From: a candidate division TM6 bacterium GW2011_GWF2_32_72
GTDB taxonomy: Bacteria; Babelota; Babeliae; Babelales; GWF2-32-72
Assembly: GCA_000989525.1 (NCBI GenBank)
Contig: LBON01000002.1
Location: 96,447 to 160,446, forward strand
Reading direction: 5' to 3'
DNA length: 64,000 nt
This document shows, in pieces, positions 47,658 to 55,572 of this stretch; within the stretch, counting starts at the first letter, position 1; each line of letters opens with the position of its first letter. Under the pieces are notes generated by a model. That model saw only the letters and a program-made list of their open reading frames with translations. It was not told where the DNA came from and ran no database searches. A program made the translations under genes and the position numbers.

Positions 47658-48524
47658 CTAGTTATCTGTATCTGAATCATCCGAGTTATCTGTATCTGAA
47701 TCATTCGAACCGAAATACATTTCAGTTGACTCCCCAAAGCCTAATATTTCTAGACCAAACGCCAATAATTCATTCCAAGGCTCAATTTCCCATCCCCTTC
47801 TTTTTGCAAATTCTTCAGCCAATGACATACAAATAGATTTTATATAATCGCATTTTTTCTTAATTAATGATTCTTCAAGTTCAATCGTGTTAAGGCTACA
47901 CTCAATTTTATACAAAGCTGCCAATGATGCAAGCCAGCAAAAATCATCTTGATTTTGTAATTTGGCACCATGGGATTTCAACAACTCAATAACTTCAAAA
48001 TCTTCTTTATCTATATGAGAACAAAACTGAACGTCCATACCAAAAAGTTTCTGTTCACTTTCATTACCATGCAACCCGCGATCTATTATTTTTTTAAAGT
48101 TAATTAGTAGGCCATGAAAAGCTTCATAAACTTGCTCATCATTAAAATATTCTACAAGAAATTTAGTTGTATCAAGATTTTTAGCACAAGCAGCAAACTC
48201 TAACGCCGTTTTTCCCGCCCAACCAACAAAAAGAAGATTTCCACCTTTTTCTTTAAATAACTGCAAAGAATCGCCGTCACCCTTTTCTGCTATAATAAAC
48301 AAAGGAGAAACTCTTCTGCAGCCAATCTTAATAGGCTTGGTAACATCAATACCGGAGTTCATAAGTTCTTTTAATCGAGCTATATCCAAATCATCCACTT
48401 TTTCAGATTTCTTCATTTTACACATCAATTTTTCAAACTCAGCCTGATTTTTTGAGCCTTCATCTGATGCCATAGAAAACAATGGAAAAAGAACAAATGT
48501 TAACAACAATAAATTTTTCTTCAT
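47658..48524 (-). CDS. Secreted ankyrin-repeat protein with acidic repeat tail
   Basis: 288 residues from the ATG at 48524, with GAGGTG upstream. Signal peptide KKNLLLLTFVLFPLFSMA. Ankyrin-like repeats follow (RRVSPLFIIAEKGDGDSLQL, GKTALEFAACAKNLDTTKFL, DFEVIELLKSHGA). The C-terminus is a short tandem repeat, SDTDNSDDSDTDN, encoded by a duplicated 24-base unit at 47660-47706. It is a paralogue of the protein at 46308. The likely role is host interaction (inference). Confidence 0.8.
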   Translation of the reverse strand: MKKNLLLLTFVLFPLFSMASDEGSKNQAEFEKLMCKMKKSEKVDDLDIARLKELMNSGIDVTKPIKIGCRRVSPLFIIAEKGDGDSLQLFKEKGGNLLFVGWAGKTALEFAACAKNLDTTKFLVEYFNDEQVYEAFHGLLINFKKIIDRGLHGNESEQKLFGMDVQFCSHIDKEDFEVIELLKSHGAKLQNQDDFCWLASLAALYKIECSLNTIELEESLIKKKCDYIKSICMSLAEEFAKRRGWEIEPWNELLAFGLEILGFGESTEMYFGSNDSDTDNSDDSDTDN

Positions 48525-48575
48525 AAAACACCTCAAAAATAATAATTTAACAATTTACTTTTTAGCATTCAAAAA

Positions 48576-48869
48576 TCATTCGTCGCCTGTTGCCCATTTA
48601 TATAAACCATAAGCCGCAAAACCCAATACGGCGGCGTCTGTGGTTAGACCAGAAGCATAGCCTAAATATAAAGCATTGGCATCACCTTGAGTAGTTCCTG
48701 GCGCACCAAGACTCATTGCCAGAGGAATAAAACCTAATACATTAATTCCTGGAATAACACCAATCACATAACCCGTGGAAAAAAGCCTTGAATAACGTGG
48801 AATGCGAGATGGCTCCTCACTAAATGTTAAAGAACAAGTCAATAATATGCAGAATAAAAGTTTTTTCAT
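48576..48869 (-). CDS. Small secreted glycine-rich membrane protein
   Basis: 97 residues. The signal peptide is KKLLFCILLTCSLTFS; two hydrophobic, Gly-rich segments follow (GYVIGVIPGINVLGFIPLAM and AAVLGFAAYGLYKW). It is not recognised. It lies between an ankyrin gene and the APH(9)-like gene, all on the minus strand. Confidence 0.55.
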   Translation of the reverse strand: MKKLLFCILLTCSLTFSEEPSRIPRYSRLFSTGYVIGVIPGINVLGFIPLAMSLGAPGTTQGDANALYLGYASGLTTDAAVLGFAAYGLYKWATGDE

Positions 48870-48890
48870 AAAATCTTTTCATTAATTTAA

Positions 48891-49898
48891 TTATAGATCT
48901 GTATCCGTTTTGAATGCAATGTCTACTACGCCCCGAGATTCAAACATATCTATGAACTGTTTATACATTACTTCTCTATCCTCGCCGCCATCTGTTGTCA
49001 AAAGTAACTGCTGACTATAAAGAGCAATATCTTCCACAATTCGTTCATGCCGGTAATAGGCAAGAATTTCTCTATTAATCTCAGTTTTTTCATAACCTTT
49101 ATAGAAAAATTCTTCTTCGTGTGGATTATTCCAAACATTGGCAACGCCTCCACCAATAAACATGAGATCCCGCTCTTTGGAAGCCATGATAGGTTGGTCC
49201 CAATCTACTATATAGACAGACCCATCATTGGCTATTAATACATTGCCACCATGAATATCAGAATGACACAATACAAACTCTGGTGATTGTTTCTGGATCT
49301 TCTGTCCTAGTTGCTCAGCGCGATTTACCAAGCGTTGAATTATTTTTCTATGCTTTTTCATAAACGTTAATAACTTTACGGCTATCTCGTCAGCGACTAT
49401 TTGTTCAGCGTCAATATAGGTATAAATTGATCGGACAGCTTCCCGCCATTTTGTGGAATAAGACTCTCTCTTAATTTGGTCTTTGATTAATGGAGGTAAG
49501 GGAAATTCATGAACTTGTTTCAAGGCTTTGCCAAGAGTAATCCATTGATCGTTGGTTAGATCGCGGATAAAGCCGTCTTGTCCTTCGATAAATGGGTACA
49601 CAATGAGAGTAAAATCATCGATCTGGTGAGTTGGTTGACCATGATTTGTTTTGAGAGGGGAAATAATTTGTTGAATTCCAGCATCATGTAACAGTAGCTG
49701 TACGATCGTGCCGAGATCATTATGGTAACCACGTTTTAGCTTTACAAAATAAGATGACTGGTCGCATGTCTGAGCCTTGTATACCGACGCATCCATATCT
49801 GCACCTAAAGGAATGAATGTCAATTCAGCAACCTTAATTCCATAATCGGTATTTAGGGAATCAATAATGCGCTGGATTGAAAGAAATTGTTTTTTCAT
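48891..49898 (-). CDS. APH(9)-type (spectinomycin phosphotransferase-like) kinase
   Basis: 335 residues, no signal peptide. It follows the APH(9) pattern: YGIKVAELTFIPLGADMDAS, YFVKLKRG, LIVYPFIEGQDG, the catalytic CHSDIHGGNVL and Mg-binding IVDWDQPIMASKERDLMF. APH(9)-Ia from Legionella phosphorylates spectinomycin; the true substrate here is unknown. Its third positions look richer in G and C than those of neighbouring genes, which suggests recent transfer. It is inside the block between direct repeats. Confidence 0.85.
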   Translation of the reverse strand: MKKQFLSIQRIIDSLNTDYGIKVAELTFIPLGADMDASVYKAQTCDQSSYFVKLKRGYHNDLGTIVQLLLHDAGIQQIISPLKTNHGQPTHQIDDFTLIVYPFIEGQDGFIRDLTNDQWITLGKALKQVHEFPLPPLIKDQIKRESYSTKWREAVRSIYTYIDAEQIVADEIAVKLLTFMKKHRKIIQRLVNRAEQLGQKIQKQSPEFVLCHSDIHGGNVLIANDGSVYIVDWDQPIMASKERDLMFIGGGVANVWNNPHEEEFFYKGYEKTEINREILAYYRHERIVEDIALYSQQLLLTTDGGEDREVMYKQFIDMFESRGVVDIAFKTDTDL

Positions 49899-49911
49899 AA
49901 AATTCTCGTCT

Positions 49912-50043
49912 TAAAAAATATAAATTAAACAAAATTTGAATCTAAACAATTAACACAATATTTTCTAATGTTTTTCAATTATATTAGCAAGTTCGATAAA
50001 ATAACTCGGGTCTTGATTACCATCTAAACTCCAGCAAGCCCCC
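49912..50043. repeat. Direct repeat, copy 2
   Basis: Matches 47101-47235 at about 92 percent by eye. It covers the gap upstream of the APH(9)-like gene and the last codons of the APH(6)-like gene, and it probably marks the junction of an inserted or duplicated block. Confidence 0.8.
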
Positions 50044-50837
50044 AGAATTGACTGAACATAAACCCATTGATAAATTCGCTGCGCATCAAAATTAAGATTT
50101 TTTGCAAAATACTCAATGCGCTTTTGAATTATTTGCAAAACATTTGGTGCTTCCAATAATTCAGGCATTGGATTTCTAATAAAAGCACCAACTTCATAAA
50201 CTGGCTCACCTACAATACCCTTTGGATCTATTGCAACCCATTCATTTTTTCCAGATGAAAGAATATTTTCATGATGTAGATCTCCATGAAGCAAAACCTG
50301 TTCTGCTGAAGTTGCAAGCAGATATTCACTCAGCTCACGGGCTTTTTTAAGATGATTCAAAGGAAGATTCCAATCCCTATTTAGAGCGACAAGCCAATCG
50401 GAAATATTTTTAAAATTTTTAAGATTCTCTCGCGATGCACTATGTAATTTACGAATTACCTTACATGTAATTTCAATGGATTCTTTTTCTTGCGCCGAAA
50501 ACATGGATTTTAGATCCTCCCCAGGAAGCAAACGTTCCAACAAAATGGCGCCCAATTCTAAATCGTAACCCAACAATTTTACAGAACCATGACCATCAAA
50601 ATGAATTAAAGCATTAATCTCTTGTTGCAATTCATTTTTATCACAGGCTAATTTTAAAATTATTGATGATCCATCCCTTTTTCCACCTAGAACATAGTTG
50701 TAAGAAAGATTCTCAAAAGGCTTAAGGTCGAATAAATTCCACTTAATTGCAGACTTTTTATAAAATTCAGGTAAATTATCAAGCCAGTTTTGCCCCCGCT
50801 GACCATACAAATCAATAATATTTTTTTTAAAACTCAT
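49965..50837 (-). CDS. APH(6)/hydroxyurea-kinase family phosphotransferase
   Basis: 290 residues. It has the streptomycin 6-kinase family pattern: GQRGQNWLDNLPE near the start, ILKLACDKNELQQEINAL, the catalytic LLHGDLHHENIL and Mg-binding AIDPKGIVGEPVYEVGAFIRNP, a form specific to this family. Such kinases inactivate streptomycin, but many members have other roles. The start overlaps the end of the DUF4143 gene by four bases. Confidence 0.88.
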   Translation of the reverse strand: MSFKKNIIDLYGQRGQNWLDNLPEFYKKSAIKWNLFDLKPFENLSYNYVLGGKRDGSSIILKLACDKNELQQEINALIHFDGHGSVKLLGYDLELGAILLERLLPGEDLKSMFSAQEKESIEITCKVIRKLHSASRENLKNFKNISDWLVALNRDWNLPLNHLKKARELSEYLLATSAEQVLLHGDLHHENILSSGKNEWVAIDPKGIVGEPVYEVGAFIRNPMPELLEAPNVLQIIQKRIEYFAKNLNFDAQRIYQWVYVQSILGACWSLDGNQDPSYFIELANIIEKH

Positions 50838-52162
50838 TCAGGCTTTCCTTTAAATATTTTGGTAATTGCGGCAACAGCATAAAGAGGTAACGATTGAACA
50901 TTATTAAACTTTGAGTAATTTTGTGTGGAAAATCGATAACCATACGGACTTTTTAGATGACTATCTAAAAACATATGTAAACTTTTGAGCGTTGTTCCTG
51001 GTCCACTTTTAACTTCAATTGGAACAACATTTTCCCCTCTTTGAATAAGATAATCAATTTCTGCTGAACTACCAGGCACATTCCTTTGCCAATAATATAA
51101 ATGGCTTTTAGCATGAGGATTTGCATACGCTAAAAGCTCTTGACCAATTAACGCCTCCACAATTTCACCTTTATTGACAAATTGTTGCATTGGATTTAAA
51201 AACCAAGATTCAAGATCAAGACCCAATAGTGCTTGCCCCAACGAAACATCCAAAAATATTACTTTAAAGCATTGCGGATCAATATTTGCTCCCAACGGTA
51301 TTCCTTGGCCGGAACTATTAGTAACTTTATGCGCTATACCCGCGGTAACAAGTAGATCAAGGGCAGGAGAAAGTTCTCGCTTGCGATAATCACCTTCGAT
51401 GCTGCTAAACTTAAATTTTTTACCAAGTTGTTGCGGAATATTATTAAAAATAAGATCAACATATTTTATTTGATGTTTTTTTGCATATTTAACAAAATCT
51501 TGTTGATATGTATCAATCAATGAATGTTGCAAAGCAAAACATCTTGATGGATCATTTGTTTCGATCCAACATTTAACCACACCAGGCATACCACCAATTG
51601 CTATATATTCTCCCAAAATAGAAAGAATTTTATTATGAACAGGCTCTGAAATCGGCTCTTCTAATGTATGTGATAATATCTCCTGGGCAAGAATCTCATT
51701 TTTTGTATTTAACAAAAACTCAATAAAAGACATTGGATACACATACAAAGATTCCACTCTTCCAACAGGTATTCCAACTTGTTCAATAGCAAAATCAAGT
51801 AATGAACCAGCAGAAATAACATGTAGCTCTGGAATTTGTTCATAAAAATATCGCAAGGCAGTTATTGCATTTGGTGTTGTTTGAATTTCATCAATAAATA
51901 AAAGGGTTTTTCCTGGTAAAATTTGTTTTCCCGTGAATAAAGAAAGATCTCGCAAAATTCTATGCGCATCTAAATCTTTTTCAAATATTATTTGAGCCCC
52001 CCGCTCTGACTCCAAGTTTATCTCAACAAATGATGAAAACTGTTTTCCCAATTGTTGAGCTGCATATGTTTTTCCAACCTGACGAGCACCCCTTAAAAGT
52101 AATGGTTTTCGGAATTTAGCATCTTTCCAGGCTAAAAGTTCGGTATCTATAATTCGCTTCAT
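50834..52162 (-). CDS. AAA ATPase with DUF4143 domain
   Basis: 442 residues. Walker A GARQVGKT (25-32), Walker B LLFIDEIQ, sensor SAGSLLDFA, and a C-terminal restriction-nuclease-like DUF4143 with SSAEIDYLIQRGENVVPIEVKSG. Such proteins are widespread, often mobile, of unclear function, with toxin-antitoxin or defence roles suggested. The four-base overlap with the downstream kinase suggests one transcript. Confidence 0.9.
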   Translation of the reverse strand: MKRIIDTELLAWKDAKFRKPLLLRGARQVGKTYAAQQLGKQFSSFVEINLESERGAQIIFEKDLDAHRILRDLSLFTGKQILPGKTLLFIDEIQTTPNAITALRYFYEQIPELHVISAGSLLDFAIEQVGIPVGRVESLYVYPMSFIEFLLNTKNEILAQEILSHTLEEPISEPVHNKILSILGEYIAIGGMPGVVKCWIETNDPSRCFALQHSLIDTYQQDFVKYAKKHQIKYVDLIFNNIPQQLGKKFKFSSIEGDYRKRELSPALDLLVTAGIAHKVTNSSGQGIPLGANIDPQCFKVIFLDVSLGQALLGLDLESWFLNPMQQFVNKGEIVEALIGQELLAYANPHAKSHLYYWQRNVPGSSAEIDYLIQRGENVVPIEVKSGPGTTLKSLHMFLDSHLKSPYGYRFSTQNYSKFNNVQSLPLYAVAAITKIFKGKPE

Positions 52163-52328
52163 TGTATCCTCGCTTTTTAAGCTATGGTTAAAAATAGGGG
52201 TTCTTTTTAAAAAAAATGGTCAAAATTAACGGTCGATTTATAAAAATATGGCTAAATTTTGGGAATTTTGCAATATTTTCAAATTTTAAACCTATTTTTC
52301 TCTATTCCACTATTTTACCGAACAGAGC

Positions 52329-52508
52329 CTATCCTTTCCACCCGTCAATGATAATATCGAAAGAATTTAATAAATGCATAACTTCAGGGAAAGAAATTTT
52401 AGCCTTTTTGGCAGTATTGGTTTGAAGATTGATATTATAATTCTGCGCATCACAAAAATTTGATTTGCTAAGATTACATTCATGAAAAATTGAACCACGT
52501 AAATTAAT
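52329..52508 (-). pseudogene. C-terminal remnant of a pentapeptide-repeat protein gene
   Basis: The minus-strand frame reads LRGSIFHECNLSKSNFCDAQ and then NYNINLQTNTAKKAKISFPE, ending at TAG (52329-52331). The first part has pentapeptide repeats (A/C-D/N-L-S/X), and the end has the NYxINxxTNxxKKAxFS form seen at the C-terminus of Qnr-like proteins. No start or earlier repeats remain; it follows the NUDIX stop. It fills most of the 349-base gap before the DUF4143 gene. Confidence 0.7.
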
Positions 52509-52511
52509 TTT

Positions 52512-52964
52512 TTAAAAATCAGTTACAGTCAAAGTTAAATATTCTGTCTTAATTTTATCAATTACAAGATCATTCCAATCAAGAGTTAACAAGTTTTTTG
52601 GATAAACAATTTCATTTTCAAGCTGTTCTTTATCATACCAATTAACTTCGATTATTCCTTCATCTTTAGCATCAGCTGTTTCTGTAAGCTGTCCGCTTTC
52701 AACTGAGCATAAAAACCATATTTTTAACATTCGCCACCTGCTGGAAAGTAAATCTTCAACAAAAAGCATTTTACCTGGCCTTACTTGCAACCCAGTTTCT
52801 TCTTTAACTTCTCGAATCAATGCTTGATAGAGATCTTCTTCAGGATTTACGCCACCACCAGGCCCAACTAAAAATGTACCACTATCTGAATTTTTATACC
52901 TAACTAGCAAAATTTTATTTTGATGCAAAATAATGCCGGAGGCAGCTAATCTAAATTTAATCAT
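52512..52964 (-). CDS. NUDIX hydrolase
   Basis: 150 residues. The Nudix box is complete: Gly37, Glu43, then REVKEETGL from residue 51. The N-terminus FRLAASGIILHQNKILLVRY is typical. It hydrolyses a nucleoside diphosphate linked to some other group; the substrate is not readable. Its ATG overlaps the stop of the hydrolase gene upstream by four bases, and just below its stop the same frame runs into the pentapeptide remnant. Confidence 0.9.
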   Translation of the reverse strand: MIKFRLAASGIILHQNKILLVRYKNSDSGTFLVGPGGGVNPEEDLYQALIREVKEETGLQVRPGKMLFVEDLLSSRWRMLKIWFLCSVESGQLTETADAKDEGIIEVNWYDKEQLENEIVYPKNLLTLDWNDLVIDKIKTEYLTLTVTDF

Positions 52965-54001
52965 TTTTTATCCTTTATCAGAAAATCTTTAATCGCTGCA
53001 AAAAATTCTTCTGGTTGATCTCTAAACATCATATGCCCGCCCTTTTCAATAATTTTAATTTTGGCATTTGGATGATTTTTCTTCATAACTTCAGCTCTGT
53101 CAGGGTTCCACCATAATATATCCCACTTACCTTCCATAATTAAAGTTGGAATTTTAAAATCTTTAAATTTTCCTTCTAAATTTATTTTATCCATATCTGC
53201 ACGCATTGCTTTTTCAAAACCTGGTGCAGGACCCCATTCATAAAAAGCTTTTCTAATCAACTCATCTTTAGTTGGTTTGCAATAACTTTGACGCTTCCAA
53301 TCACCCGCAAGCTGTAAGTTGTAAATACATTGGGCCAAACTCATTTTGCCCTCCATGCATTTTTTTCTAATATTTTTGATCGCCTCTTCTTCTGCTTCAG
53401 AAATAAACATCCTGTCTCGCACAGGTTCCATTACATTGTCAAAAACACCTGATTGTGATGCAATCAAAATTAATCCTGCGACATGTTCCGGATAAGTTAG
53501 GACATAAAGTTGCGCTAAAAGCCCACCATATGACCAACCAAGAAGCGCCCACTTTTCAATCTTTAATTCTTTTCGTAAATCTTCCAAATCTTCAACAGCT
53601 TGTTTTATTGTATAAGTTTTGCCGCTGCCATCTTGACTTGATTTTCCAGTCCCACGTTGGTCGTAATAAATTATTTGTGCAATATCTTTTATTTGTGAAA
53701 AATACGGATGGAAACCATGATGAGTGCCTCCAGGACCGCCATTTATCAAAACTAAAGGAATTCCTTGACCTTCTTCTTCATAATAAAGTTTGCCATTTTT
53801 AATAGGAATAAATCCTTTTTTTAAATCTGGCATTTCATCACACAAAGGAGGCAGCGTAGGAATATCTAAAACCAACTCCTTAGGAACGTTCACAACTCTG
53901 TCAAAAATAGTTTCTCGCGCGGAATTTTTATGCAACCAGTCGCATCCCGGTAACGCCAATACCAACACAACAGTACTCAACATGAAATTTTTTATATTCA
54001 T
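52961..54001 (-). CDS. Proline iminopeptidase-like alpha/beta hydrolase with lipobox
   Basis: 346 residues. The oxyanion block INGGPGGTHHGF and nucleophile GWSYGG are typical of the proline iminopeptidase branch (S33), with YYDQRGTGKS between; the His lies in EKGGHMMF. Residues 1-20 are a lipoprotein signal ending LALPGC (Cys20), so it should be tethered to a membrane on the outside. It probably trims peptides. It overlaps the NUDIX gene by four bases. Confidence 0.88.
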   Translation of the reverse strand: MNIKNFMLSTVVLVLALPGCDWLHKNSARETIFDRVVNVPKELVLDIPTLPPLCDEMPDLKKGFIPIKNGKLYYEEEGQGIPLVLINGGPGGTHHGFHPYFSQIKDIAQIIYYDQRGTGKSSQDGSGKTYTIKQAVEDLEDLRKELKIEKWALLGWSYGGLLAQLYVLTYPEHVAGLILIASQSGVFDNVMEPVRDRMFISEAEEEAIKNIRKKCMEGKMSLAQCIYNLQLAGDWKRQSYCKPTKDELIRKAFYEWGPAPGFEKAMRADMDKINLEGKFKDFKIPTLIMEGKWDILWWNPDRAEVMKKNHPNAKIKIIEKGGHMMFRDQPEEFFAAIKDFLIKDKK

Positions 54002-54090
54002 TTTAAAACCTATTCTATAAATTCAAAAAACAACCCATTTCTTGCGAAGATACAGATCCAATTTAAAGTAAGTTATTATTTAACATCCAA

Positions 54091-55377
54091 TCAAACGTTC
54101 AATTTAAATTTAAATGGTTTTGAGAACACTAAAGACGGTTTACCTGTTTTGCTACCAGCTGTACCATCGCGTAAATAAAACTTAACTTCCATAGTTAGTT
54201 CGGTTAAATTATAAATTTCTGTCCAAAATGTTCGCATTTCAAGGGGATAATCCATATCAGCAATTCCACTTGAATAAACTTTTTCCATAGCTCTTTTTCC
54301 ATCATTCAAAGAAAACTTTCCATTATGATTTTTAATGAATGCATCAAGTTTTAAATACCTATTAAAACTGTTGTTTTGGCAAGAAGCTTTAGCAATTTTT
54401 TCTGAAGGAAAATCCGCTATTTTAGAATAAACATACTGAGGATGATTGGTCATAATTTGTATAGCATTTTTATTATCCGTAAAGCGCCACTGAAATGTCT
54501 TTGGATCCATTTCACAAATCACAGAACTTCCAAACTTATCACAAATTTCAAAATGAATTCCCTTAAAACCAACCGCCATTTTATTCACCAGAAGAGCCAT
54601 TTTAGCTTCTTCAACATTTGCACATGTATCCAGTAAAAGCCGCAATAACTTAAAAGAATCTAAGCCACAATTTTTTTTCATATCCTCTGGAGCTGTAATA
54701 ACCGGACTTCCATAGCACACCAACTGAGAAACCAATAAACCTTGAGAGTTCATGCCAGTAAACAAACCACTTACTAAATCCATGCTGCCTATACCAATTG
54801 ATGCATAACCTTTATTGGGATACAATTCCATAACAAAATTTCTAGAATTAAGCTTAGATGAAATTTCAGGGCCTTGAAAATTCATCATTTTTGCAAATGT
54901 CATAGGAAAAAAATCAAAATTGTGCGCTACAAAAGCATGTGTTTTTTTTGCTCGATTAGGCGGAAAGTAAATCATAGAACATGCCGCGCCCTCAGGCCAA
55001 AGATCATAACTCAATGAACCCGAAAGGTTCACATCTGAAGGCAAATTGTAAGCCTGCGCAATTCCCTTAATTCTTTCAGATAAAATTGGATAATTTCTAC
55101 CAATATAAATTTGATTAGCCTTAGCATAAAGAGGCTCAGATAATTTGTCCGGCTGTTTGACACCTAACCAATCTTGCGCAATCTTTCCAAATGCATTCCC
55201 GATTTCTTTGTTAGAACCTCGCAAAACAATATGCCTAACCTCCATGTACGTATCCGGCTTTTTTGGAAGAATAACTTTGTTAACCTCAATAACTTTTGTC
55301 TGAAACTCATCCGCCAAACATAATGAACTCAAACAAGTTGTTAAAACTATTACAAAAAATATTTTAGATTTTTTCAT
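54091..55377 (-). CDS. Secreted Ntn-hydrolase of the C45/acid-ceramidase-like acyltransferase group
   Basis: 428 residues with signal peptide KKSKIFFVIVLTTCLSSLC. The probable nucleophile is Cys133 in PEGAACSMIYF, followed by AFVAHNFDF and GMNSQGLLVSQ, the pattern of penicillin-acyltransferase-like (C45) and related linear-amide hydrolases, which usually mature by cutting before the Cys. It would cleave or make amide bonds, for example of N-acyl lipids or peptides (inference). It has no obvious operon partner. Confidence 0.75.
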   Translation of the reverse strand: MKKSKIFFVIVLTTCLSSLCLADEFQTKVIEVNKVILPKKPDTYMEVRHIVLRGSNKEIGNAFGKIAQDWLGVKQPDKLSEPLYAKANQIYIGRNYPILSERIKGIAQAYNLPSDVNLSGSLSYDLWPEGAACSMIYFPPNRAKKTHAFVAHNFDFFPMTFAKMMNFQGPEISSKLNSRNFVMELYPNKGYASIGIGSMDLVSGLFTGMNSQGLLVSQLVCYGSPVITAPEDMKKNCGLDSFKLLRLLLDTCANVEEAKMALLVNKMAVGFKGIHFEICDKFGSSVICEMDPKTFQWRFTDNKNAIQIMTNHPQYVYSKIADFPSEKIAKASCQNNSFNRYLKLDAFIKNHNGKFSLNDGKRAMEKVYSSGIADMDYPLEMRTFWTEIYNLTELTMEVKFYLRDGTAGSKTGKPSLVFSKPFKFKLNV

Positions 55378-55572
55378 TTTCTCTCCTTTAAAAAAAACAA
55401 AGCCTGAGTTTAACTTATTTTAATCTGGATCCTAAACAAACTTCTATCTGAACGCAACAATCTTTAACCAATACCTCAACAAGCCCAAGATTTTGCCAAA
55501 AACAAAATAATAATACATAATTAAGGCATTTGATAATCAAAAAATGTAATTTTAATCACTTAAGTCAAAAAA

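Noticed and set aside
52216..52425. 69-codon plus-strand frame
   Set aside because: Runs antisense into the pentapeptide remnant and has no recognisable protein features.
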